Assembly: GCA_020846995.1 (NCBI GenBank)
Contig: JADLCV010000081.1
Location: forward strand, 1 to 54,841
Length of the DNA stretch: 54,841 nucleotides
Reading direction: 5' to 3'
From: Paracoccaceae bacterium
Lineage (GTDB): Bacteria > Pseudomonadota > Alphaproteobacteria > Rhodobacterales > Rhodobacteraceae
A program made the position numbers and the translations under genes. Below the pieces are notes generated by a model that saw only the letters and a list, made by a program, of their open reading frames with translations, ran no database searches and was not told the origin of the DNA. Below are positions 8,757-17,716 of this stretch, in pieces. The first letter of the stretch is position 1, and each line of letters opens with the position of its first letter.

Positions 8757-8892
8757 GGCGAAAGCCCCGGGGGCTGGAATCCTGCCCCGAACTTCCCGAC
8801 CGTCCCCGGTCTTGTCAAGATTGTTTCTTGCCTGCCATGTCTGTTAGGAACTATTCTCGGGGTCCCGGGGGCAGCGCGGAAGGCGGGGCGAC
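8757..8892. promoter_or_regulatory. Divergent control region with inverted repeats (RpiR/catabolic operon)
   Basis: An AT-richer island (about 8805-8856) in otherwise GC-rich DNA, between divergent starts. TCTTG-T-CAAGA at 8810-8820 is a perfect 5-bp inverted repeat, and its right arm pairs again with TCTTG at 8826-8830 (CAAGA-N5-TCTTG). On the minus strand the first repeat contains TTGACA, a consensus -35, but its -10 at 17 bp is poor. On the plus strand TTGCCT with CTATTC 17 bp away is a possible rpiR promoter. An operator for the RpiR protein overlapping the operon promoter is the simplest reading. Confidence 0.55.
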
Positions 8893-9798
8893 ATGGGCGG
8901 GGACCGGGCGCCGGGAGCGGACGGAGGACCGGCTGGCGGCGGAACGGGCGTCGAGGCCCAGCTGCGCGCCGCCACCGACCGGCTGACGCGCGCCGAGCGC
9001 CAGCTCGCGAGCCACCTTCTCGCCGCCTTCCCGGTCGCCGGGCTCGCCTCGATCACCGCGCTCGCCCGCGCCGCCGGGGTGTCGAGCCCGACGGTGGTGC
9101 GGCTGGTGCAGAAGCTCGGCTACCGCGGCTATCCCGACTTCCAGGCGGCGCTCCGCGCCGAGGTCGGCGAGATGCTGGTGACCCCGCTCGCCAAGCACGA
9201 CCGCTGGGCCGGGCAGGCGCCCGACGCCCATGTCCTCAACCGCTTCGCCGAGGCGGTGGCGCGGAACCTCCAGGCGACGCTCGGCGGGGTCGATCATGCC
9301 GGCTTCGACGCCGCCGCGGCCCTTCTCGCCGATCCCGGCCGGGGGATCTTCGTCGTCGGCGGCCGCATCACCCATGCCCTCGCCGACTACGCCGCCACCC
9401 ACCTCGGGATGATGCGGCCGCGGGTGCGGCTCCTCGACGACCGCTCGTCGACCTGGCCGCCGGCGCTCCTCGACATGGCGGCGGGCGACGTCCTCGTCGT
9501 CTTCGACATCCGCCGCTACGAGAACGCGGTCCTACACCTTGCCGAGGCGGCGGCCGAGCGCGGGGTCGAGGTCATCCTCCTCACCGACCGTTGGCTGTCG
9601 CCGGCCGCCCGCGTCGCCCGCCACCGCTTCGCCGCCCATGTCGAGGCGCCCTCGCCCTGGGATTCGACCGTGGCCATCCTCGTCCTCGTCGAGACCCTCC
9701 TCGCCGGGGTCGCCGACCACGGCTGGGAGGCGACGCGGGCGCGCATGCAGGGGCTCGAGGACATCTACGCCCGCACCCGCCTCTTCCGCCGATACTGA
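8893..9798 (+). CDS. MurR/RpiR-family transcriptional regulator with SIS domain
   Basis: A 301-residue regulator. An N-terminal RpiR helix-turn-helix spans about residues 22-95, with LTRAERQLASHLL, an ALARAAGVSSPTVVRLVQKLG recognition helix, and YPDFQAALR. A SIS sugar-phosphate-type ligand domain follows, about 120-265, with FVVGGRITHALADY and ITHAL-type helix starts. It is divergent from the TRAP/ligase operon across 136 bp and is probably its ligand-responsive regulator. SIS domains usually bind phosphosugars, but many RpiR proteins in catabolic clusters respond to other small molecules. The ATG at 8893 is the first in frame. Confidence 0.92.
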   Translation: MGGDRAPGADGGPAGGGTGVEAQLRAATDRLTRAERQLASHLLAAFPVAGLASITALARAAGVSSPTVVRLVQKLGYRGYPDFQAALRAEVGEMLVTPLAKHDRWAGQAPDAHVLNRFAEAVARNLQATLGGVDHAGFDAAAALLADPGRGIFVVGGRITHALADYAATHLGMMRPRVRLLDDRSSTWPPALLDMAAGDVLVVFDIRRYENAVLHLAEAAAERGVEVILLTDRWLSPAARVARHRFAAHVEAPSPWDSTVAILVLVETLLAGVADHGWEATRARMQGLEDIYARTRLFRRY

Positions 9799-10310
9799 CG
9801 GCCTCCCCGGCAAGGGAGGGCGGGCGGGGCGCACGCCCGGCACCCGCTCCGCCCGAGGGACCACATTCCCTTCATGTCGACGCCCGCCCCTGAACCGCCC
9901 CGCCGCCCCACCCCGCCCGTGCGCCCGCGCGGGCAGCGCCCGACCGCCGCCCCGGGCGGGCCCCACCCGCGGCCTGGAGGCGAGGAGGGTCGAACCATGG
10001 CCCGTTCCGGGCAAGGGTCCACGGTTCTCCCGTGGCGATGCCCGTCCCCGCGGAACCCTCCTGTCGCCTCCCGTCCGCCCGGACGCCGGCACCCGGAGCG
10101 GCCGGGCGCGAGCCCGTGGCGCGGGGAGGCTGAGGGGGGGGCACGGGAGGCGGCGAGGGACGGGGGCGGGGGGGTGGTTTCCCCGGGCGGGGAACTGGCC
10201 TAGAGGGGGCCGGAACGCGGGAGGGCGCCGGCGCCGGCGCGGAGAAGGCGCGCCGGGCCCTGCCCCGGGGGGCCGGACCGCCCCCCCGGGGGCCCGCGAG
10301 AGGAGGACCG
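9799..10310. other. Intergenic gap, 512 bp, upstream of murB
   Basis: No supported gene. A 109-codon frame at 9874-10203 is Pro/Arg/Gly-rich, matches no family I know and is judged spurious. Hairpin candidates are CCTCCC-N6-GGGAGG at 9802-9819, 4 nt after the rpiR stop (possible terminator), CGGGCGG/CCGCCCG arms at 9821-9855, and GGGGGGC-N6-GCCCCCC at 10267-10286 just before murB. No clear sigma-70 promoter for the murB operon was seen. This is where murC/murG/ftsW would lie in an intact dcw cluster. Confidence 0.5.
9802..9819 (+). terminator. Possible rpiR terminator hairpin
   Basis: CCTCCC and GGGAGG arms (6 bp) around a 6-nt loop, starting 4 nt after the regulator stop codon. No T run follows, so factor-independent termination is uncertain. 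Confidence 0.35.
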
Positions 10311-11276
10311 ATGGCGCTGCCCGACCTGCCCCCCGTCCGCGGCAGCCTGACCCGCGACCGGCCGCTCGCCGATCTCACCTGGCTGCGCGTCGGCGGGCCC
10401 GCCGATGCCCTCTTCCAGCCCGCCGACGAGGAGGACCTCGCGGCCTTCCTCGCCGCCCTGCCGGCCGGGATCGCGGTCTTTCCGATCGGTGTCGGCTCGA
10501 ACCTCATCGTCCGCGACGGCGGCATCAGGGGCGTCGTCGTCCGCCTCGGGCGGGGGTTCAACGGCATCGCCGTTGCCGGAGGAGAGGTGACGGCGGGGGC
10601 GGCGGCGCTCGATGCCCGCGTCGCCCAGGCGGCGGCCGAGGCCGGGCGCGACCTCGCCTTCCTGCGCACGATCCCCGGGACCATCGGCGGCGCGGTGCGG
10701 ATGAACGCCGGCTGCTACGGCACCTATGTCGCCGACCGGCTGGTCGGGGTGCGGGCGCTGACGCGGGCGGGCGCGACCGTCGAGCTTGCCGCCGCCGACC
10801 TCGGCCTCGGCTACCGATCGAGCCGGCTCTCCGCCGACATGGTCATCGTCGCCGCGACCTTCGCCGCCCCGGCCGCCGATCCGGGCGAACTTGCCCGCCG
10901 CATGGCCGAGGCGGTGGCGCGCCGCGACGCCTCCCAGCCGGTCCGCGAGCGGTCGGCGGGCTCGACCTTCCGCAATCCCGCCGGCTTCTCCTCGACCGGC
11001 CGCGGCGACCACGGGCAGGAGCGCATGGCCTGGCGGCTGATCGACGCCGCCGGCATGCGGGGCGCGCGCCGCGGCGGGGCGATGATTTCCGCGATGCACG
11101 CGAACTTCCTCGTCAACGCCGGGGGGGCGACGGCGGCCGATCTCGAGGCCCTGGGCGAGGAGGTGCGAAAAAGGGTTTTCCAGACGGCCGGTTTGTGGCT
11201 AGAATGGGAGATCATGCGGGTCGGGGAAGCGGCCGCGGACAGGACGGGCGAGGGGCCAGAGGGGCCCCGGCAATGA
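10311..11276 (+). CDS. murB: UDP-N-acetylenolpyruvoylglucosamine reductase
   Basis: A 321-residue cytoplasmic flavoenzyme that reduces UDP-GlcNAc-enolpyruvate to UDP-MurNAc with NADPH. It shows the FAD-binding motif [15 protein letters not shown] (about 58-72), [19 protein letters not shown] (with the conserved Arg and Gly stretch), the catalytic serine in [16 protein letters not shown], and a final WEIM carrying the catalytic Glu. AGGAGG lies 5-6 nt before the ATG. It starts the dcw half-cluster here and is followed by ddl after 66 bp. The last 20 residues are a charged tail beyond the usual end. Confidence 0.97.
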   Translation: MALPDLPPVRGSLTRDRPLADLTWLRVGGPADALFQPADEEDLAAFLAALPAGIAVFPIGVGSNLIVRDGGIRGVVVRLGRGFNGIAVAGGEVTAGAAALDARVAQAAAEAGRDLAFLRTIPGTIGGAVRMNAGCYGTYVADRLVGVRALTRAGATVELAAADLGLGYRSSRLSADMVIVAATFAAPAADPGELARRMAEAVARRDASQPVRERSAGSTFRNPAGFSSTGRGDHGQERMAWRLIDAAGMRGARRGGAMISAMHANFLVNAGGATAADLEALGEEVRKRVFQTAGLWLEWEIMRVGEAAADRTGEGPEGPRQ

Positions 11277-11342
11277 CGAGAGGGCCGCACGGGCCCCGGA
11301 ACCGACGAAAGGGGGCCGCCAAGGCCCCGGGCAGAGGCAGAG

Positions 11343-12266
11343 TTGGCGGGTGGATCGGGCAGGATCTCCCCCAGGGTTGCGGTGTTGATGGGTGGCCCTT
11401 CCGCCGAGCGGGAGGTGTCGCTGGCATCGGGGCGCATGTGCTCCGCCGCGCTGCGGGAGGCAGGATACGAGGTCGTGGAGGTCGATGCCGGCCGCGACCT
11501 CGCCGGGCGGCTGTGCGCGCTCGCCCCCGACGTCGCCTTCAACGCCCTCCACGGCCGCTGGGGCGAGGACGGCTGCGTCCAGGGCCTGCTCGAGTGGCTG
11601 GCGATCCCCTACACCCATTCCGGCGTCCTCGCCTCGGCGCTCGCCATGGACAAGATGCGCGCCAAGGCGGCCTTCGCCGCGGCCGGGCTGCCCACGCCCG
11701 CGGCCCGGCTCCTCCCCGCCGCGGCCCTCGCCGGCGGCCATCCGATGGCCCCGCCCTATGTCGTCAAGCCCAACAACGAGGGCTCCTCGGTCGGGGTGAC
11801 TATCGTGCCCGCGGGCGCCAACGCGCCCCCGCCGCCCGCGCCCGGGGGGCCCGCCAATGTCCTCGTCGAGGCCTATGCGCCGGGCCGCGAGCTGACCGTC
11901 GCGGTCATGGGCGACCGCGCCCTGACCGTGACCGACATCGTCACCCCGGGCTGGTATGACTGGCAGGCGAAATACGCCCCCGGCGGGTCGCGCCACCTCC
12001 TTCCCGCCCGCCTCCCGGTCGCGGTCTTCGAGGCCTGCCTCGCCCACGCGCTCGCCGCCCACCGCGCCCTCGGCTGCCGCGGGCTGAGCCGCACCGACCT
12101 GCGCTGGGACGAGGCCGCGGGCCTCGCGGGGCTCACGCTCCTCGAGATCAACACCCAGCCGGGGATGACGCCGACCTCGCTTGCCCCCGAGCAGGCCGCC
12201 CATGCCGGCATCGGCTTTCCCGCCCTCTGCCGCTGGCTCGTCGAGGACGCCTCGTGCAACCGCTAG
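11343..12266 (+). CDS. ddl: D-alanine--D-alanine ligase
   Basis: A 307-residue ATP-grasp ligase making D-Ala-D-Ala for peptidoglycan. Motifs are LMGGPSAEREVSL near the N terminus (catalytic Glu and Ser), NALHGRWGEDG, SALAMDK, VVKPNNEGSSVGV, and LEINTQPGMTPTS (metal-binding Glu/Asn). The reading frame begins with TTG at 11343 after GAGGCAGAG; no ATG fits before the conserved VAVLMGG, so a TTG or later GTG start is required and the exact start is uncertain. Its end overlaps the ftsQ start by 13 bp. Confidence 0.95.
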   Translation: MAGGSGRISPRVAVLMGGPSAEREVSLASGRMCSAALREAGYEVVEVDAGRDLAGRLCALAPDVAFNALHGRWGEDGCVQGLLEWLAIPYTHSGVLASALAMDKMRAKAAFAAAGLPTPAARLLPAAALAGGHPMAPPYVVKPNNEGSSVGVTIVPAGANAPPPPAPGGPANVLVEAYAPGRELTVAVMGDRALTVTDIVTPGWYDWQAKYAPGGSRHLLPARLPVAVFEACLAHALAAHRALGCRGLSRTDLRWDEAAGLAGLTLLEINTQPGMTPTSLAPEQAAHAGIGFPALCRWLVEDASCNR

Positions 12267-13162
12267 GGCCCCCCCCCCCGCCCCCCCCGCCCCCCCCGGC
12301 CCCGCGGCGCGATCCCGCCCCCTCGCGCGCCGCCTACCGGCTGACGCGGCTGTGGCTGACCCCGCTCTTCCGGGCCCTCGTCCGGGTCGGTCTGCCGGGC
12401 TTCGCGCTCGCCTTCGCGGCCGGGCTGTGGCTTTCCGACCCCGCACGCAACGCCGCCCTCGCCGAGCGGCTGGTGACGATGGTCGAGGAGTTCCGCCAGC
12501 GGCCGGAGTTCCTCGTCCGCGGGATGACGATCGCGGGCGCCTCGGCGCCCCTGCGGACGGCGCTGCCGGCGGTGCTCGACCTCGACTTCCCGGCCAGCTC
12601 GCTCGCCCTCGACCTCGACGGGCTCCGGGCCCGCATCGAGGCGATCGACGTCGTCCGCAGCGCCGAACTCCGCATCGGCGCCGGCGGCATCCTCGAGATC
12701 GCCGTCACCGAGCGGGTGCCGGCGGTCGTCTGGCGGCATGCGGCCAGGCTCGACCTTCTCGACGACAGCGGCCACCGCGTCGCCGGCATCCTCGACCGCG
12801 CCGCCCGCCCCGACCTGCCGCTCGTCGCCGGCGAGGGGGCGGAGGAGGCGGTGCCCGAGGCGCTCGCCCTCCTCGCCGCCGCCGGCCCCTTCGGGTCGCG
12901 CGTGCGCGGCCTCGTGCGGATGGGGGCACGGCGCTGGGACCTCGTGCTCGACCGCGGCCAGCGCATCCTTCTGCCCGAGACCGGCGCGCGGACGGCGCTC
13001 GAGCGCGCGCTCGCCCTCGATGCGGCCGAGGATCTCTTCGGCCGCGACATCGTCGCCCTCGACCTCCGCCTCGACCGCCGGCCGACGCTGCGGCTTGCAC
13101 CCGCGGCGATGGCCGAGCTTGTGCGCGTCCGCAGCCAGCCCCTGCCAGGTGACCGCCGATGA
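12254..13162 (+). CDS. ftsQ: Cell division protein FtsQ
   Basis: A 302-residue divisome protein. A short cytoplasmic tail is followed by one membrane helix (about 47-62, GFALAFAAGLWL), a POTRA domain (about 87-155, starting FLVRGMTIAG and ending ITERVP-like AVTERVPAVVW) and the periplasmic beta domain. It starts with GTG at 12254 inside ddl. Residues 6-15 are ten consecutive prolines encoded by C runs of 11, 8 and 8 bases (12269-12297), a sequence that can stall ribosomes and invites slippage. The first downstream in-frame alternative start would drop this tail. It overlaps ftsA by 4 bp. Confidence 0.93.
   Translation: MQPLGPPPPPPPPPPAPRRDPAPSRAAYRLTRLWLTPLFRALVRVGLPGFALAFAAGLWLSDPARNAALAERLVTMVEEFRQRPEFLVRGMTIAGASAPLRTALPAVLDLDFPASSLALDLDGLRARIEAIDVVRSAELRIGAGGILEIAVTERVPAVVWRHAARLDLLDDSGHRVAGILDRAARPDLPLVAGEGAEEAVPEALALLAAAGPFGSRVRGLVRMGARRWDLVLDRGQRILLPETGARTALERALALDAAEDLFGRDIVALDLRLDRRPTLRLAPAAMAELVRVRSQPLPGDRR
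12269..12297 (+). repeat. Poly-C tracts (C11-G-C8-G-C8) at the ftsQ N terminus
   Basis: Three homopolymer C runs separated by single G bases encode the Pro10 tail of FtsQ. Runs of this length are slippage-prone in replication and sequencing. A length change not divisible by three would put the GTG-started frame out of register with the FtsQ body. Confidence 0.9.
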
Positions 13163-14502
13163 CCGACCTCTACCAGTCCCAGCGGACGATGCGACGGATG
13201 CGCCGGGCGGCGATCGAACGCGGGGTGGTCGCCGTCCTCGACGTCGGCACGTCCAAGATCGCCTGCCTAATCCTGCGCTTCGACGGCCCCGAGGGGGCGC
13301 CGGCGGCGGCAGCCGCCACGGGCGTCGGGCCGATGGCCGGCCAGTCGCGCTTCCGGGTGATCGGGGCCGCGACGACGCGCTCGCGCGGGGTACGCTTCGG
13401 CGAGATCGACGCCATGCCGGAGACCGAGCGCGCCATCCGCACCGCCGTGCAGGCGGCCCAGAAGCTTGCCCGCGCCCGCGTCGACCACGTCATCGCCTGC
13501 TTTGCCGGGGCGGCCCCGCGCTCCTACGGCATCGCCGGCGAGATCGAGATCGCCGACGGCATAGTGTCGGGACAGGACGTGGCGCGGGTCCTGGCCGCGA
13601 GCGACCTGCCCGACCTCGGCGAGGGGCGCGAGGTCCTCCACGCCCAGCCCGTCAACTTCGCCCTCGACCACCGCAGCGGGCTTGCCGACCCGCGCAGCCA
13701 GGTCGGCCACCGGCTGGCCTGCGACATGCATCTCCTGACCGTCGAGGGGACGGCGATCCGCAACCTCCTCCACTGCATCGAGCGCTGCGACCTCGAACTC
13801 GCGGGGCTCGCCTCCTCGGCCTATGTCGCGGGCCTCGCGAGCCTCGTCGAGGACGAGCAGGAACTCGGCGCCGCCTGCATCGACATCGGCGGCGGCGCGA
13901 CCGGCATCGCCGTCTTCTACAAGAAGCACATGATCCACGCCGACAGCGTCCGCATGGGCGGCGACCACGTCACCGCCGACATCGCCAAGGGGCTGCACGT
14001 GCCGGCGGCGAACGCCGAGCGCATCAAGACGGTGTTCGGCGGGCTGATCGCGACCGGCATGGACGACCGCGAGATGATCGACCTCGGCGGCGAGTCCGGC
14101 GACTGGGAGAAGGACCGCCGCCGCGTCAGCCGGACCGAGCTCATCGGCATCATGCGGCCGCGGGTCGAGGAGATCCTCGAGGACGTCCGCGCCCGCCTTG
14201 ACGCCGCCGACTTCGCCAGCCTGCCCTCGCAGTCGATCGTGCTGACGGGCGGGGCCAGCGTGATGCCGGGGCTCGACGGGCTCGCCGCCCGCATCCTCGG
14301 CGGCCAGGTCCGCCTCGGCCGGCCGCTCCGCGTCCTCGGCCTGCCGCAGGCGACGAGCGGGCCGGGCTGCGCCGCCGCCGTCGGGCTCTGCCTCTTTGCC
14401 GCCCATCCCCAGGACGAGTGGTGGGATTTCGAGGTGCCGGCGGATCGCTACCCGGCGCGATCGCTGCGGAGGGCCATGCGATGGTTCCGCGACAACTGGT
14501 GA
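13159..14502 (+). CDS. ftsA: Cell division protein FtsA
   Basis: A 447-residue actin-like ATPase that anchors FtsZ to the membrane. The phosphate-1 motif VLDVGTSKIACLI is at about 16-28 and the phosphate-2 motif CIDIGGGATGIAVF at about 240-253. The adenosine motif VLTGGASVMPGL is near 362. The C-terminal RSLRRAMRWFRDNW is the amphipathic membrane-targeting helix. The ATG overlaps the ftsQ stop (ATGA), so the two are coupled. A 195-bp gap with its own promoter candidate separates it from ftsZ. Confidence 0.96.
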   Translation: MTDLYQSQRTMRRMRRAAIERGVVAVLDVGTSKIACLILRFDGPEGAPAAAAATGVGPMAGQSRFRVIGAATTRSRGVRFGEIDAMPETERAIRTAVQAAQKLARARVDHVIACFAGAAPRSYGIAGEIEIADGIVSGQDVARVLAASDLPDLGEGREVLHAQPVNFALDHRSGLADPRSQVGHRLACDMHLLTVEGTAIRNLLHCIERCDLELAGLASSAYVAGLASLVEDEQELGAACIDIGGGATGIAVFYKKHMIHADSVRMGGDHVTADIAKGLHVPAANAERIKTVFGGLIATGMDDREMIDLGGESGDWEKDRRRVSRTELIGIMRPRVEEILEDVRARLDAADFASLPSQSIVLTGGASVMPGLDGLAARILGGQVRLGRPLRVLGLPQATSGPGCAAAVGLCLFAAHPQDEWWDFEVPADRYPARSLRRAMRWFRDNW

Positions 14503-14509
14503 CCCCAAT

Positions 14510-14561
14510 ATCCTGCGCAATCGGCAATCCGTCGCGGAAATGCGCCGACATGCCGCAGGAT
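14510..14561. promoter_or_regulatory. Nested inverted repeat between ftsA and ftsZ
   Basis: ATCCTGCG (14510-14517) pairs with CGCAGGAT (14554-14561), and inside it TCGGC (14521-14525) pairs with GCCGA (14544-14548). This gives a long imperfect stem just after the ftsA stop. No T run follows it. It could be an attenuating or stabilising mRNA structure, or a protein site. Confidence 0.5.
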
Positions 14562-14586
14562 TTGGTAGCAGAAAGGCATTTTGTTG

Positions 14587-14615
14587 ATGACCGGGCCCGG
14601 GGGCACATGTAGAAT
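14587..14615 (+). promoter_or_regulatory. Candidate ftsZ promoter with a GANTC site in the -10
   Basis: ATGACC (14587-14592, 4 of 6 matches to -35), a 17-bp spacer, then TAGAAT (14610-14615, 5 of 6 to -10), about 80 bp before the ftsZ start in a locally AT-richer stretch. GAATC at 14612-14616 is a GANTC site, the CcrM methylation target of alphaproteobacteria, and overlaps the -10. Control of ftsZ by GANTC methylation is known in Caulobacter; here it is inference. Confidence 0.5.
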
Positions 14616-14697
14616 CGAGCACAAGGGCAGCCGGCACGGCCCGCGGCGGGCGGCGGGGCGTGACCGGAAAGAGGCTCCAGCGCAGGCGGACAAGGCG

Positions 14698-16362
14698 ATG
14701 GCACTGAATCTGACGATGTGCGAACGGGAAGAGCTGAGACCGCGGATCACCGTCTTCGGTGTCGGCGGCGCCGGCGGCAACGCCGTCAACAACATGATCG
14801 AGAAGGCCCTCGAGGGCGTCGAGTTCGTCGTCGCCAACACCGATGCCCAGGCGCTCCAGCAGAGCCGGGCGCGCAGCAAGGTGCAGATGGGGGTCAAGGT
14901 CACCGAGGGGCTCGGGGCCGGGGCCAAGCCCGCGATCGGTGCTGCCGCCGCCGAGGAGACGATCGAGGAGATCATCGACCACCTCGCCGGGGCCCACATG
15001 TGCTTCATCACCGCCGGCATGGGCGGGGGCACCGGCACCGGGGCGGCACCGATCATCGCCCAGGCCGCGCGCGAGCTTGGGGTCCTGACCGTCGGCGTGG
15101 TGACCAAGCCCTTCCAGTTCGAGGGTTCGCGGCGGATGCGCCAGGCCGAGGAGGGGATCGAGGCCCTCCAGAAGGTCGTCGATACCCTCATCATCATTCC
15201 CAACCAGAACCTCTTCCGGCTGGCCAACGAGCGCACGACCTTCACCGAGGCCTTCGCGATGGCAGACGACGTCCTCTACCAGGGCGTCAAGGGGGTGACC
15301 GACCTCATGGTCCGACCGGGGCTCATCAACCTCGACTTCGCCGACGTCCGGGCGGTGATGGACGAGATGGGCAAAGCGATGATGGGGACGGGCGAGGCCA
15401 CCGGCGAGGAGCGCGCCGTCCAGGCTGCCGAGAAGGCGATCGCCAACCCGCTCCTCGACGAGATCAGCCTCAAGGGCGCCAAGGGGGTGCTGATCAACAT
15501 CACCGGCGGCCACGACCTCACGCTCTTCGAACTCGACGAGGCCGCGAACAAGATCCGCGAGCAGGTCGACCCCGACGCCAACATCATCGTCGGCTCGACG
15601 CTCGACCCCGACATGGCCGGCACGATCCGCGTCTCGGTGGTGGCGACGGGCATCGACGCGGCGCCGGCCACGCTCGAGGTGCCGGTGCCGCGGCGGCCGC
15701 TCGCGGCGCCCCTGACCCCCGCCCATGTCGCCGCCGCGGCTCCGGCGGCCGCCGCGGCGGCGGCCCCGGCGCCCCCCCGGCCGGCCGCGGCCGCATCCGC
15801 GGTGGCGGTGGCCGCCGTTCCGCCTGCCCCGGCCGAGGAGGGCGAGGAGGCGGAGGCCATTGACGACCTCTTCGGGCGGCGCACCGACGACGGGCTGCCG
15901 CCCCCCGTCTACCGCCCGCAACCGCCCCTCCAGGCCCCGGCCGCCGCCGCGGGCTTCTCCGCCCAGCCCCCGGCGCGGGCCGCGGTCGAGGGCGATGCCG
16001 GCAACTTCGTCGCCCCGGGCGTCCGCCGCGCCCCCGGCCAGCCCTCGCCCGAGGTCATGGCCCGCCTGCAGGCGATCACCTCGCGGGCCGGCCCCCGCCC
16101 GCCCGCCGTCGCCGTCGCCGCCCCGGCCCGGCCCGCCGTCCCCGCCGCCCCTGCGGCCGGCGTGCGCCCGGCCGAGCGGTCGCGCTTCGGCGGCATCAAC
16201 TCGCTCATCAACCGCATGACCGGACACGGGGCCGAGCCCGAGCGCGCCGCCGCGCCCCCGCCCCGGACGGCGGCCGGCGGGCGCGGCTACGAGGACGAGA
16301 CCCCGGGCGCCGACCAGGAGCGGATCGAGATCCCCGCCTTCCTGCGCCGGCAGGCGAACTGA
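14698..16362 (+). CDS. ftsZ: Cell division GTPase FtsZ
   Basis: A 554-residue tubulin homologue that forms the Z ring. The GTPase core has [12 protein letters not shown] (about 22-33), the signature [10 protein letters not shown] at about 109-118, and the T7 loop [11 protein letters not shown]. The linker after about residue 320 is roughly 200 residues, very rich in Ala and Pro. The tail has the alphaproteobacterial [14 protein letters not shown] segment and ends in [10 protein letters not shown], the conserved peptide that binds FtsA. The frame extends to 14581, but conservation begins at MALNLT, so the ATG at 14698 is chosen, with AAGG just upstream. Confidence 0.97.
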   Translation: MALNLTMCEREELRPRITVFGVGGAGGNAVNNMIEKALEGVEFVVANTDAQALQQSRARSKVQMGVKVTEGLGAGAKPAIGAAAAEETIEEIIDHLAGAHMCFITAGMGGGTGTGAAPIIAQAARELGVLTVGVVTKPFQFEGSRRMRQAEEGIEALQKVVDTLIIIPNQNLFRLANERTTFTEAFAMADDVLYQGVKGVTDLMVRPGLINLDFADVRAVMDEMGKAMMGTGEATGEERAVQAAEKAIANPLLDEISLKGAKGVLINITGGHDLTLFELDEAANKIREQVDPDANIIVGSTLDPDMAGTIRVSVVATGIDAAPATLEVPVPRRPLAAPLTPAHVAAAAPAAAAAAAPAPPRPAAAASAVAVAAVPPAPAEEGEEAEAIDDLFGRRTDDGLPPPVYRPQPPLQAPAAAAGFSAQPPARAAVEGDAGNFVAPGVRRAPGQPSPEVMARLQAITSRAGPRPPAVAVAAPARPAVPAAPAAGVRPAERSRFGGINSLINRMTGHGAEPERAAAPPPRTAAGGRGYEDETPGADQERIEIPAFLRRQAN

Positions 16363-16402
16363 CCCCGGGGATCCCGCGGCCGGGCCGCGGGGCCGGGCGT
16401 GC

Positions 16403-16429
16403 AGCGGGGGCCGGCCGCCGGCCCCCGCT
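16403..16429 (+). terminator. Strong hairpin after ftsZ
   Basis: Perfect 12-bp arms (AGCGGGGGCCGG and its complement) around a 3-nt loop, 41 bp past the ftsZ stop. There is no clean T run. It may terminate or stabilise the ftsZ transcript. The rest of the 296-bp ftsZ-lpxC gap holds an AT-richer patch (16558-16625) that could carry an lpxC promoter, without a clear consensus. Confidence 0.55.
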
Positions 16430-16658
16430 CGCTCCTGCCGGCGGGATCGCCGCTCCCTCCCCGTCGCTGCCGCCGGCCCCCTGCCTGCTCGCCGGTGGGG
16501 CCGGCGGGGTCGCCGGCATCCCTGCCCTGCTGCCGGCCGGGCCCGCCGGCCCGGGCCTGTCACAGAGCGTAGCAATCCGTGAATTGCCCGCACGCCCCCG
16601 GCCCGTTAGCGAATTGTTGAGGAAAGGCCGGCCGCGGGGGCCGCCGGAGGGGCCGGAC

Positions 16659-17579
16659 GTGCAGACGACGATCCGCGGAACCGCGAGCTTCATCGGCCTC
16701 GGCCTCCATTCGAGCGCCCCGGCGCGGCTCGTCCTCCGCCCCGCCCCGGCCGGCCACGGCATCCGCTTCCGCCGCACCGACCTGTCCGGACCCGAGGCCG
16801 TGATCCCCGCCCGCTGGGACCGGGTGGTGCCGTCGGCGCTCTGCACGCGCATCGCCAGCCCCGGGGGGGCGTCGGTGGCGACGGTCGAGCACCTGATGGC
16901 GGCGCTGGCCGGCACCGGCGTCCACAACGCCCTGGCCGAGATCGACGGCCCCGAGGTGCCCGCCCTCGACGGCAGTGCCGCCCCCTTCGTGCGCGGGATC
17001 CTCGCGGCCGGCATCCGCCGGCTCGAGGCCCCGCTCGCCGCCATCCGCGTCCTCGCCCCGGTCGAAGTCCGCGAGGGCGAGGCCTTCGCCCGCCTCGATC
17101 CCGCCCCGGGGTTCGAGATCGACTTCCGCATCGACTTCCAGGACCGCGCCATCGGCCGCCAGGAAAAGCGGCTCGACCTCGCCAACGGCGCCTTCCTGCG
17201 CGAACTCGCCGCCAGCCGCACCTTCTGCCGGCGGATCGACATCGAGGCCATGCGGGCCCAGGGCCTCGCCCGCGGCGGCTCGCTCGCCAACGCCGTCGTC
17301 GTCGACGGCGACCGCGTGCTGAACCCCGGGGGGCTCCGCCATCCCGACGAGCCGGTGCGCCACAAGATGCTCGACGCGCTCGGCGATCTCGCGCTCGCCG
17401 GGGCCCCTATCGTGGCCCGCTACACCGGCCACCGCGCCGGCCATGCCCTGACCGCCCGCCTGCTGGCGGCGCTCTTCGCCGACCCCGCGCTGCACGCGAC
17501 CGCGGTCTGCGACGCGAGCCTCGGCGAGCGCCTGCCGGGGCTTTGCCTGCAACCCGGCGACCTCGCCCCGGCCGCCTGA
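16659..17579 (+). CDS. lpxC: UDP-3-O-acyl-N-acetylglucosamine deacetylase
   Basis: A zinc amidase of about 306 residues, committing UDP-3-O-acyl-GlcNAc to lipid A synthesis. The zinc ligands are H78 (VEHLMAAL), H235 and D239 (RHKMLDALGD), and the catalytic base region has H262 (GHRAGHAL), matching the known spacing. The open frame begins at 16584, but the protein usually starts with QTTIRGTA. A GTG at 16659 with GGAGGGG upstream fits exactly and is used here. Its position between ftsZ and bamD is the standard alphaproteobacterial order. Confidence 0.95.
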   Translation: MQTTIRGTASFIGLGLHSSAPARLVLRPAPAGHGIRFRRTDLSGPEAVIPARWDRVVPSALCTRIASPGGASVATVEHLMAALAGTGVHNALAEIDGPEVPALDGSAAPFVRGILAAGIRRLEAPLAAIRVLAPVEVREGEAFARLDPAPGFEIDFRIDFQDRAIGRQEKRLDLANGAFLRELAASRTFCRRIDIEAMRAQGLARGGSLANAVVVDGDRVLNPGGLRHPDEPVRHKMLDALGDLALAGAPIVARYTGHRAGHALTARLLAALFADPALHATAVCDASLGERLPGLCLQPGDLAPAA

Positions 17580-17716
17580 CGGACCCCCGCCGCCGGCCTG
17601 CGCCACCGCCCCGCCCCGGCCCCGGGAGCCCGCGCGTGCCCCCTTTTCTTTCGCGGCCGGACGGGCCAAACAGGGGCGGCAGCGGGGGCCCGGGGGACGG
17701 GCAGGGGACGGGCGGC

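Noticed and set aside
9874-10203. 109-codon frame between rpiR and murB
   Set aside because: Low-complexity Pro/Arg/Gly composition, no ribosome site of note and no recognisable fold.
14581-14697. N-terminal extension of FtsZ from 14581
   Set aside because: The extra 39 codons cover the candidate promoter and are not FtsZ-like; conservation begins at 14698.
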